Positions 34,202-44,577 of a DNA stretch of 64,000 bases are shown here, one piece after another; positions within the stretch are counted from its first letter, which is position 1, and every line of letters begins with the position of its first letter. The DNA comes from Fomitopsis serialis (lineage: Eukaryota > Basidiomycota > Agaricomycetes > Polyporales > Fomitopsidaceae). The stretch covers positions 1,116,001-1,180,000 of the forward strand of contig NW_025954964.1 of NCBI RefSeq assembly GCF_022376445.1, in the 5' to 3' direction. The notes below the pieces were generated by a model that ran no database searches, was not told the origin of the DNA, and saw only the letters and a program-made list of their open reading frames with translations. The position numbers were made by a program, and so were the translations under genes.

Positions 34202-36107
34202 ATGACCACACCGCCACGGCAGCAAATGGGCCTGCAGTGTCTCCTCGTATTTGCTCAGGCACATGAAGAGTTTCGCATCCCCGAAATACAGTCCATAGCA
34301 GAGCTGCATGGATTTGAGGTTACGTTCCCACCATTCCCCGATGCATCAAGGCCGTTCATGGTCCTGGAGCTTGAGAGCGAGTCGCATGCAAGAGTACTGG
34401 CGCAGCGGTGCATCCTCGTGAAGTGAGACCCGAATCCCTCATGTGGCGAACAAGCTCACCGAAGGTCACGCGTTTGGCTTCCAGATCCGTGTGCGAATTC
34501 TATGGTCGGGGCAAGACATACGAGGAGTTGCATGAACAAATCCGCAAGAATCGCGAGAGATGGTCCAAATATACTCACGACACGTCGTTCAAGTTCTCCA
34601 TCTCGGCCTACAACCACACAATCCCCCAGAGACGCATGAAGGACGTGATCGAAGGTTTCAGCTACATGGACTTCCGCGGACGAATCGACATGCATAGCCC
34701 GGAAGTCGTCTTGGCTTGTTTGAAGAGTGTACGACATCTCCATTCATTACGGTTCATCGTCCGCTGACAGACCACTGATCTCGTAGACCGCGACAAGCGT
34801 GGCACCATCCGTCATAAACATGAAGGCGATGGTGACTTCGAGGAGGTATTCTTCGGAAGGTTGGTACGTCTAGTACTGCTGCAGCGCATGGTACATTCTG
34901 AATGTCCAGGGCATCGTCTGTTGAAGATAGAGGAGGGTACGGCTCGGCCTTTGGTCAAGACGTTCGACGTGAAGAAGCGAACGTACTACGGGAACACCAG
35001 CATGGAGGCAGAAATATCTCTGCTTATGGCTAACCAGACCCTGGTCAGCTCTCCACACTCGGAATATGTTACCCTCTGCTGAGACAAGCATTTCAGGCCG
35101 CCCCAGGAAAGCTGATCTACGACCCCTTCATTGGGACGGGAAGCATGGCCTACGCAAGTCCTTTCTTCGCGGATGGGTGGAATGCACCTGACTGTATGCT
35201 ACCTAGACGACAGCACACTTCGGTGCATTCGTTTTCGGCTCCGACATTGACGGTCGACAGATGCGAGGCAAAGGTGAGCGATCTTATTGCGACGGACATA
35301 TCGACTGTCTAATTGGCAATAGAGAAGCAGCCAGGCATTATCCGTGCCGCGGCACAGTACGGCGTCGCCAGCCGCATTCTTGATCTGTGCACTTTCGACG
35401 TCACTCGTAATCCGTGGAGATGCGGAGAGATGTTCGACGCCATCATCACGGATCCTCCCTGTACGCGGATTGTCGGTACATTGTATGTCCTTATGCTGAT
35501 CCCGTCCTAGACGGCGTTCGTGCCGGTGCAAAACGCCTAGGCAGGAAAGCGAGACCCGACAAACCGCCGCGCGCAAATCCACAGAGCCATTCGTCACAAA
35601 CGACGTTGGTGCCCTCGCGCAATCTTCGATGTCCGCTGAGGTCTTGATCCACAGAGACGACCACCGTACATACCGCCGACCATGCCCTACGAGCTATCTC
35701 GCTCGTCGTGGACCTCGTCCTGCTGGCACGGTACCTCCTCAGGCCGCGCGGGCGGCTGGTGTTCTTCTTGCCAACAGTAACGACGAGTACGAAGAGATCG
35801 ATATACAACCATGCTGTGCGAGGGCATGGAGGTCGTCGCGAACTCGCTGCAAACTTCGGGTCTTGGGGTCGTAGGGTGCGCCTATGATATCGTCTCCGAC
35901 CCACCTTGTTTACTAACGAGCAGTTGATACGCATCGCAGCTTATCACCATCCGTAAAACCACGTCTGAGCGGTATCCGCCTCCTACTTTCACGTCGGCAG
36001 CGGACGCTCCCGACGATGGATTGGCGCACACACCTGCCCATAAGGATTTCCGTGAGAAGTACTTCCAGGGTTCAAGAAATCGAGGACGAGGGGACGCCTG
36101 GGCGTGA
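34202..36107 (+). CDS. tRNA (guanine(10)-N2)-methyltransferase catalytic subunit Trm11
   Basis: Trm11 with Trm112 makes N2-methylguanosine at tRNA position 10. The ATG at 34202 gives MTTPPRQQMGLQCLLVFAQA, then HEEFRIPEIQSIAELHGFEV and a THUMP-like N-terminus (MVLELESESHARVLAQRCI). Later come FSYMDFRGRIDMHSPEV, RPLVKTFDVKKRTYYGNTSM and MEAEISLLMANQTL. The SAM-binding motif I reads KLIYDPFIGTGSMAY, followed by FGSDIDGRQMRGKE. The catalytic DPPYG is created by splicing: the exon ends GATCCTCCCT and the next begins ACGGCGTTCG after a 51-nt intron, giving DPPYGVRAGAKRLGRK. The C-terminus has LVLLARYLLRPRGRLVFFLP and ends SRNRGRGDAWA at 36107. The end converges on the AlkB-like gene with under 200 bp between stops. 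Motif order and length are normal. Confidence 0.92.
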
Positions 36108-36299
36108 TATTTTATTGGTATATGCGGTAGCATGTTGCAAAAGGACTAATGTAGGAAGCGGGAGGGTATCGATGGCGAATAAGATGCGGAACATACGCAG
36201 AAAGCAAACGTCGGGAGTAATTAGCGAGACAGCAATACGATGAGCGAGCACTGGTAAGCTAGTGGTGACATGGCAACAACGCAGGATTGGATAGGGAGA

Positions 36300-39200
36300 T
36301 CAGTGATTACGGCTGTCGATAGAGCGAGCCGTCGCAGCAATGCGGAAGTTGACGGGCACGACGGTATGCCTTTCGCACAGATTCAGTGTCCCGCCGTCGT
36401 ACAAGGCAATACGGAGGACTCACTCGTAGAACGTTTGTACGTCCGCGCCCTCCATGACGACAACGTCACCCTGGTTAGCTGTCAGTATAGCCACGAAGAA
36501 GAGAAGGAGGCATTCGCACATGTCGGAGGTAAAGAGTGAGCGCGTTCCTATCGCCTCCCTGGCCCTTCTTATCTGTGTATCGGCCAAGGAGGCGGAAGTA
36601 CATGTATGCCCCCGAGCCCAGTGACAAGGAGGCTACGACAGGCCCTAGGCCTCGTTCGGCATCGCTATGAAACTGGACATTCGTACGGCCGATTGTCAGT
36701 CCGTGCAGATGTCAGAAATGGAAGAGGGCATACCGCCATCTTCTGCTTCTCCATGTATGCGCACTGAGGACTTCGTTGAAGTTCGCTTCTACGTTCAAGG
36801 CCTCCTTCATGCGGCCCTTGATGATATCTAGGGCATCGCGAACTGCGCTTGGCGCTCGGTCCCAGGGAACAGTGTTATCCGTCCCGCCAACATACTGGTA
36901 TGGTTCTCCGGCTGGAATTGCAAAGATTCAGAATGTCACGCCACCCCAGGGATACATCACGCACAGTTTTGCGAGAAGTAATTTGTCAAGAGCGTTCCTC
37001 TGCCTGCGTGTGTGATGAGAAGATGAAAAAGGGTCACGGAGCGGAGTCAATTACATTTATGCTGTAAGAGAACATCAGATTAAGTACGGTGGGCGGAAAC
37101 GGAGACTTACAGCTCGCAGGGGCCATCGACGGAATAGGAGCTCTCCATTAGTCGCCTGTACTTGATATTCCTTGAACGCGGTGTTAGCGGGGACTTTCGA
37201 CGCAGGAGGTGGACAGATCAGGTGTATTCGCCCTCTGAAGGTAACAAGGGTATCAGCGACATTGAAGCCATCATTCCGTAATGCAAACCTGTTGTGCGGG
37301 AGGATATAGGTATGCATTGGCCCCACGAAGGACCCAACTTGCATATCCGCATGGGCAGCGCGATGATCCTACGCCGATACGTCCATAAGCAATACCTCAG
37401 ACCCTGCGTGTCACTTACCTGAGTCGGTAGCAACGACGTGGTTGGTAAAGCTCTGTGGGCTCGGTTGTGTCCAAAACTCTTTGGAGTCCCGAACGCGACC
37501 GGCAACCTTGTACTGCCCCTGAGCAATGGATCAGTACTGTGTACACCTACAACATGCCATGTGGAATGCTCACTCCGCAATGCTTGCAGTGCCAATGCTC
37601 CCACATATACCTTCAAATTGTAAGCGATGGTTGCAAGGAACTGTAGACGTAATATCCTACCTGCTTGACAACCGACCACATTGCCTACAATGCCAGCCCT
37701 TGCAGAACATGGAGCTGGTCGTGATTCCATCCTCAGCCTCAGCTACCGGCGGACTGGGTCGCAATTCCTCCAAGTCTTCCGGCGCAAAGGCGATTGGATG
37801 AAGGAAGGACCTAGCATACGTCAATTGTGTTGGAGCATGGCCTTGTGCGCTTCTCCAGAAGCCCAGGCACTTTCGGTACAGACACATCCACTGCTCGGCA
37901 TATACCATTGGCGAAGATTGTTCACACATTGAACAGGTAAGACGGAGCGGGCCTTCGCCCACATGCCTAGAGACACCTGAGTTCACGCTGGCAGCGTAGT
38001 CCAAAAGTTAGGCAACGTACTCGTAACAACCAGGTAGGACATCGTTCTGCAGGTTGACGTACTCGCAATGGGCCCCTCGTGTTCTTCAGTGAGCATACAT
38101 CCGCCGCGGCACATGTGTCTAGAGTCGGCTGCGGTGCGATCGTAATCACAGCTTCTTCGTCTTTACCAAAGACTTTGCTTTCGCTGTGGACATCTGGCGG
38201 AATGGAGCTCTGAGTCCACCAAGGCGCGCCTTGTTCTTCGCACCACTGGAAGGCGAACTTGTATCGCACGACGCTACCATGAGCATTTTGCGCAGGTTGC
38301 TCCTCAGCTTGTTGATTACGTTAGTCCATTGCCGTCAAGTACAATAAGTGTCTCACCCCACGCGTGCGCAATGCGGTAGAAGCCGAGAACGACGTATGTA
38401 TAGCCATCGCGGCGAGGTTGAATGGGAAAATCCGTACTTGTCGTCGACCACAAGACCAGGGGACGTTGCATGGCATGTGTGTTCAACAGTGCTCGAACCG
38501 ACTTGTCGCCTTCAAGTGGTCGCTTGCTTCATGCGACTTGTGTACGCCCTTCTGCGTGTGGATGCTCTCGGCTTTACCGCCCCTGTGACGCATATCTAGC
38601 GCATAGCCAGAGTGATCAGAATATGCTTACCCGTGAGATACGATCAGCGACCGTCATGGCGAAGAGGTCGCGACTACACGGGATGAGCTTTGCGGATACC
38701 AGTGGTATGTGATCCTACCTTGCAGGGAAACCGCTGAGTAGATACCCTCTGACCATATCCTTGGCAAAGTAAACGCCGCCTTGGTAACTCCGGAACCACT
38801 CGAAGGACTCGCAAACCTCTTGCCTTGACTATAAATTGCTCAGCAGAACTCACAATCGAAAGGAACCACAGGTGCGTACCTCTGCCCAGATGGGCGGTCT
38901 GACATGCAGTCGCGGTTTGGGTCCAGCGGGCTGTATAGGAGGTACATATGGCTCAGCTTGCTTGGGAGGCGGCAGCACAAGCTGAGGGACTATGGAGTCA
39001 AATTGCTGTTGCGAAATATCGATCTCGACGCTGTCCTGCTTGGCTACGACCAGTGCTGAGGGGACCTCCGCCGTGTTCGCGCTCTGCTTCCTTGCGGCGA
39101 CAAGTTCCCTCAATGGCACCTCATCGTCGCTAGAGTCCGGTGGGACATCTTGACCGTCACCGTCAGCCGCGGCTACCCAGTCAACAAGAGTTATCCTCGA

Positions 39201-41327
39201 GTTCTGTGCCTCGCCGTCTAGCAAGGCGTTCGAAGCTGCATCCTGAACGACCGAGTCGACGTCGGCCAAGCAACTCGGCTGCCGAGGCAATTGTGTGTGG
39301 GATGATTTGGCAGGCTCTGTGACGGCTCTCCGCTCCTTGCGTCGCTTTGGAAGAGGTGCCCGCTGGCGACTAGATTCAGCATGAGCCTCTTGTCGTTTGC
39401 GGTCTTGCTTGAACCCTCGAAGACACTCCTGCTGCGCTTGGATAACTTCGGCTCCGCTGACTGGACCAAGTATGAGGGCGCGATTGGGGGAGGGTGCGAA
39501 GACGGTCTCGAGGGTGTGGCTGAGATTCCTCCTACAATATCGATCCCCATCCGTATCGAGTTCTAACGGACTCAAGTTAGAGTTCATACGCATCATCAAC
39601 CTTCACGGACGCAATACGCACCTCATGCAGAGGGTCCCCGATCGATGCGTCAGCAGTACCTGCCACACGATCTGATGGTTCCGGTGCACACCCATCTAGT
39701 ATCAGACTGCCTTCTACGTCCCCGTGACTGCGGCCTCTTCGTCTCGAGGCCTCTTCTCTGGACGGCTAGGTAGATCGTCACCGGTACGCCCACGACGGCC
39801 CTTCTTCGCGTACTTCTTCGGCTTCTTAGCGACTGTACGTTTGGTCTTCGCAGCTGATGTCGACGGGATAGGAACGGGAGCAGTAGTCGGTGGGGAGACA
39901 CCGTCGACACTTTCTCTATTCGGAGAGTCAGCGCTGGTTGCCACTTGCGTAGAGGTCTTCTCGAATGACGTCCCAGGCGATTTGGCTTCCGACTTGTGCT
40001 TGCGGCGTTTGGGCTGCTTTGGAAGTGGCGTAGACCGTTTAGCCAGCTGGGGACGCGGAGGAGCTGTCCGCTTGGCGACCTGCGGACGAGGGTGCCCTGT
40101 ATCGTCATCGGAGGTGTCTTCTGCCCAATTGTTGTTGAAGAAACCACGGCTGCGCTGGCCTTCATATTTGTTGATGTCCTTCGCTAGATAGGAGAGGCGC
40201 TCAACGTTTGATGCTGCTCTGCGAGGTCGACGGCCTGAAGTATGCGCAATGTTGGCGACGTCAGCGGGTATTGTGGCGTCGATATGAACCTGCATCTCAG
40301 TCTCAGAGTGCGTAAGGTCAGAGAGGGACGACAGGGCATCATGGTCTATGTCCATCATATTGTCCTGCGCATGCGGCGGCGCCACAGCAAGACCCTCTCC
40401 CTCGGACGGAGAAGTCTGCGCTGCACTAGATGCACAGTCGCTGCCCGCCTTCCTCTTGTCGCCTAGAACAACACTATGTTCTTCTTCACGACGATCCCCT
40501 TGCAGGTCAAGGCTGTCGGATTCGACATGCTGCATGACTTCGGAGAGTCCAACGGTTTGTGGCGGGGATGCGATGCATATATCCTGCCGCGACGGCTCCT
40601 GAGGAACGGGAACGAGCACGGTCAGCGAGGATACAACAATTCAGCATATGGCTCGCACCAGAGCATCTGTGGCGTCGTCTTGCGACGCCAGCGTACGGTC
40701 ATCTTCGCCTTCGCTGGCTTCTGCGTCATAAGCATCTTCGCCGTATGACTTACGCAGACGCTTGAATGTTCGTCTATTTCGATTATGTCGCGTCTCGGAT
40801 GGCACGCGTGGCGAATGCGGGACTCTCTGCGCATGGGGAATTTGTTCTTCGGTACGTTGACCCAGTGCATAGTAATAGCCTCGCGCCACGCGTTCGGCTT
40901 CCAAGTAAATCACGGCAGCTGATCCATTGTCAGGCAAGGATGAGCTTTCGAAAAGAATCCAGTAGAAGCGTATGAATGTCTGGATATTGTCGCCGTTCGG
41001 AGCAACATGTTTTGCTCGGTCCTGGATGGCAGTGTCCTCAAGGGAACAGGCGAAGAACGCCAAGCGGAGCCATGCTTGGACTGCGGGAAGCTAAATGTAT
41101 ACAAGATATCAGCGCCCTTGCCTCAGCAGTATGCCCAGTTGAACTGTTTGTGTACTGACCCCGTCTTGCTTCAAGGCATCGATGATACTTTCGGTCCAGT
41201 GGCCTCCGTTGAACTTACTACCACTGCGCGAGCGGCTAGCTTCCGCGGTCGATCGAACTAGGAAAAGTGACGCAAATGGTTCATCCTCCAAGAGAGTTCT
41301 GTCCCGGAAGGAACGGGGAATTCTCAT
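36300..41327 (-). CDS. AlkB-like 2OG-Fe(II) dioxygenase with zinc modules and long N-terminal region
   Basis: The C-terminal part is a 2-oxoglutarate/Fe(II) oxygenase. It contains DALDIIKGRMKEALNVEANF, FHSDAERGLGPVVASLSLGS with the His-x-Asp metal pair (about 36650-36690), LTLYLRHGDVVVMEGADVQT and, after a 54-nt intron, HTVVPVNFRIAATARS with the distal His and Arg. The stop is at 36300-36302. Upstream lie paired CxxC modules: LTCSMCEQSSPMVYAEQW with CLYRKC, then WHCRQCG and WHCKHCG. The N-terminal 40% is largely disordered and basic (e.g. KPKKYAKKGRRGRTGDD). I joined the parts by two in-frame introns: 53 nt near 39540-39595 (GTATGA...TTGTAG) and 60 nt near 40605-40665 (GTGCGA...CTCAG). One missing G near 39715 must be restored. 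Start ATG at 41325-41327. Substrate unknown; nucleic-acid demethylation is a family-based guess. Confidence 0.68.
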
Positions 41328-41726
41328 CCCAATGTGTGGGCCTGAGTGAGCCGAAGGATACGCGGGGTTTGTGAAGACGGAAGACAGAGACGTCGGAAAT
41401 GCAGGCCGCTATATCTCACCCTGCGACCGCGAAGTATTAGGAAATGCACAGCCGTGGACGTGCCAGTGGTGTACTTGGGGAAGTCTCACAGCCCAAGTAC
41501 TGGCACTTGAATGACATGCGTACGTTACCATGTGTGACACGGAACCACCAGGGAAGTTCCGAACAGCGGTCGAGGCGCTCGTCTGATGGCCCGGGCCTTC
41601 ACGGCAACGACCGCGCGTATCCAACAAATGGCTCCTGCGAGGAAGTCATGGCACGAGCCTCACTCAACGGTACAGACAGAATGCGCTCTTCATGCAGTGT
41701 CTACGCTACGTGTACTCAAGATTCGT
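41328..41726. other. Spacer between AlkB-like gene start and ATP synthase delta stop
   Basis: 400 bp with co-directional minus-strand genes on both sides. It should hold the AlkB-like promoter and the delta subunit 3' UTR. Short frames show no motif. Confidence 0.35.
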
Positions 41727-42382
41727 TTACCGTGCGCTGAGCGCGTGCTGAAGCGCCTCATACACATCGGCTTCTATGCGTGCCTCCATCTTGTCCTCCT
41801 CCGAACCGTTGCCCCCAGCAACACGCTGAGCCTCCTGCAGGTTGGCACGGACAGCCTATACAGACAGTGAGCGACAGCATGCACCGACATGGTTCATCAA
41901 CGCACCTCAGCCGAGAATTCCTCCAGCGGCGCAGCCTCCACGGCGTTGATGGTGAGCGTGTTGTTCGGGTGGACGGTGGCAAAACCACCAGACACTTTTA
42001 CAGCGTCAGAGAGACGAGAAGCACATAAGTGAACTGTTGAGACGCACCAAACCACTTTTTCGCAGCACTTCCGGGCTCGAGCACCTCAACGACACCAGCG
42101 CGAAGAGGCTCAATCGTGGGGACGTGGTTTGCGAGGATACCCATGTCACCGGTAGCGGCGGGCAGGTTCACCTGGACGACCTCCGCTGAGTTGAAGATCG
42201 ACTACAGCGACCCATCCAGAGTCAGTCACAGAACTACCAGCAAACTACTCCGGTCTGACCTGGTGGGGCAAGGCCAGCGAGAGCTTGATCTTGTCGGCCG
42301 CCTCCGCGTAGCCACGGCGGCCGGTGGCGAAGGATCGGGGCGCCCTGCGGGCAGCAGCAGAGACGAGGCGGAGAGCAGACAT
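41727..42382 (-). CDS. ATP synthase delta subunit, mitochondrial F1 central stalk
   Basis: This is the counterpart of the bacterial epsilon subunit and sits on the rotor of F1Fo. The ATG at 42380-42382 gives MSALRLVSAAARRAPRSFAT, a textbook mitochondrial presequence, then GYAEAADKIKLSLALPHQ. After introns come FNSAEVVQVNLPAATGDMGI, LANHVPTIEPLRAGVVEVLE, PGSAAKKWF, VSGGFATVHPNNTLTINAVE, AAPLEEFSAEV and NLQEAQRVAGGNGSEEDKM. The end is EALQHALSAR with the stop at 41727-41729. Four exons are evident, joined by introns of about 50 nt. Length (about 160 residues) fits fungal Atp16-type subunits. It lies between the AlkB-like gene and the aminotransferase, all on the minus strand. Confidence 0.95.
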
Positions 42383-42847
42383 GACGACTTGCGGACCGTC
42401 CGCGACGACGAGCTTGAGTGTGAGCTGGTCGCCGGACGCTGCCGGGATGTAACACGGTCACCTGATGCTGCCGACATCACTGACCGAATATAGCAAGTGG
42501 GTGTCTTCGACTGTCCGGCTACTTCATAACCGTACAATAACAATTGGAATCTAACAACAGACTCGCTTGGCTAGACGGAAGATACTGTGTGCGATCAGAT
42601 ATCTTTGATCGAAATCTACGCACAGATCATGCGACAGCTCACATGTAGAAACGAATGCTGCCATGATCACACAACCTGAGCAACATACTGTATGTAGCAA
42701 GCTCCGGGAGGATTGTCTTGAGTCTACTAATACATTGGAGGGGGGCCTGAGCCAAGCGTGTACGGACTACATGAGCTTGCCGGGGCATATCGTCTATGGG
42801 AGGAATCGGATGTACAGATACATGTATTGTTCTTCTCGTTCACCGAC
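42383..42847. other. Intergenic between aminotransferase stop and ATP synthase delta start
   Basis: 465 bp with no supported gene. Contains the delta-subunit promoter and aminotransferase 3' region; no element stands out. Confidence 0.35.
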
Positions 42848-44577
42848 TCAGCCCTCGCGCACGACTTCCTCCACGGCCTCCCTGAATATTTGGCAGCCCT
42901 TCGCCAAGTCTTCCTTGGAGACGTTGAGTGCCGGGATGAACCGAATGACTTCGTACGCGCTCGTGGTCAGGATAAGCATCCCCTTCTCTTGACAGCGCTT
43001 CGCGATGCGGCTCGCGAGACTCTTCGGGACGGCGGAGTTGACGAAGGAGTCGTGAGAGCCTGTGCCTACGGGCGACGCAAACTCGACAGCGACCATGAGT
43101 CCTTGTCCACGCACATCGAGGATGCAGGGCGCAATATCATCGCGCAGAGCGTTCAGGAATGCAAATAACTCCTTCGACCTAGATGGCCGCAGGGTTACGA
43201 GCCGTTAAAATACACTTGTAGATGCAGCTCACCGTTCGTTGACGTTCTCCAAAATATTCTCCTCCTTCATGACGTCAATGACTTCGCAAGCGGCAGCACA
43301 TGCCACGGCGTTTCCTGCGTACGTACCGCCCTACAAAAGCGTTACTAATTTTCTCCGCGCGCCACAAAGAAACGCACCATGGTTCCCGCCTTCAGCTTGT
43401 CAGTGATATCCTTTCGGCTAATAACACCGCTAAGGGGGAAACCATTCGCAAGGCCCTACGCACATCGATCAGTCTGTGATGCCCGAACAGCAGCGGAATT
43501 TTCACCTTTGCGATACACATGATGTCCGGCCGCACACCCGAGTACTCAATCGCAAACTGCCTGCCCGCCCGCCCATATCCGCACTGCACCTCATCGATGA
43601 TCAACAAGATCCCATGCTTATCGCATACCTCCCGCAGGCCCTGCAGGAACTCTGTAGGTGCCGGGACGTACCCGCCCTCACCAAGCACGGTCTCAATCAG
43701 AATCGCAGCCGTGTCCTGCGGAGCGGTCTGCTGCTTGAGCAGGAGGTCGAGCTGCGCGAGGCAGAGGGCCGAGAGCTGTGAGCTCGGCGTGGATGCGGGT
43801 AGGCCGAGTTGGTGCCAGTATGGGTAGGGGAGGGTGAATACCCCAGGCTACGGCACGGCTAATCAGCGGAGAGCGGGCCGGAGGGAATATAATGTGCACT
43901 CGCCATAAGGGGATGGACTCCTTCGCTGTAAATTGTCTTGCTCTTCGTAACGGCCATAGCTCCGAAGGTTCGGCCATGGTAAGCACCTGTGATGGACAAT
44001 TAGCGGGCAGTCTTTCATGAGAAAGCCCCAGATTGGTGCGATTACGCGTACCCTGCATCGAAATAATATTCTGACGACCGGTTGCAGTCCTGGCAATTTT
44101 GATTGCGGCTTCGATGGCTTCCGATCCCGAGTTCCACCAAAAGAATGAATTCAGGGACGAGTCAGGCATAAGAGGGAGGATCTTCTCGATGAGTTTGAGG
44201 TAGGGTGGGTGGAAGGCGATGCTGCACTGAACACTTAGGCGTGAGTTCCCAATGCATATATGCGGTCTGACGGTGAGCACACCTGCATGTGAACCACTTC
44301 CATGCATTGCTTTGCTGCTGCGCTACTAACTCGTGGGTGACAGTGGCCTGCGATAATCGGGAGGTGAGTCTCAATAATTTCATTGCAGTGTGGCATACTC
44401 ACCGAGGTTCGTGACTCCGATGCCGCAAGTAAAGTCAAGCATCTTGCGGCCATCCTCCACGGTGAGGTAGGATCCCTCTCCTTTCACCACTACCGCTTCT
44501 AATGATCGGCTGAGCCCGGCCGTAACATACTTCTGGCCGAATTGAACGGAGGACGACGGCGAAGTGCTGGTGGCCAT
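42848..44577 (-). CDS. Class III aminotransferase (GABA/acetylornithine type, PLP-dependent)
   Basis: A pyridoxal-phosphate transaminase. The ATG at 44575-44577 gives [20 protein letters not shown], then [20 protein letters not shown] and [20 protein letters not shown]. Later come [36 protein letters not shown] across an intron, and [18 protein letters not shown]. The cofactor Asp lies in [19 protein letters not shown], and the PLP lysine lies in IMCIAK joined to [24 protein letters not shown] and [18 protein letters not shown] follow. The stop is at 42848-42850. The frame stays open upstream to 44763 with an Arg/Ser-rich stretch (e.g. AHSPRTRHLSSQAGSHQSAF), so an extended mitochondrial form is possible. 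The amino-donor is not certain. Confidence 0.88.

Noticed and set aside
36300..38000. TET/JBP-type dioxygenase associated with transposons
   Set aside because: The visible core (FHSDAE, LRHGDVVVMEG, HTV...FRI) is AlkB-like, and no transposase of the KDZ type is found nearby.
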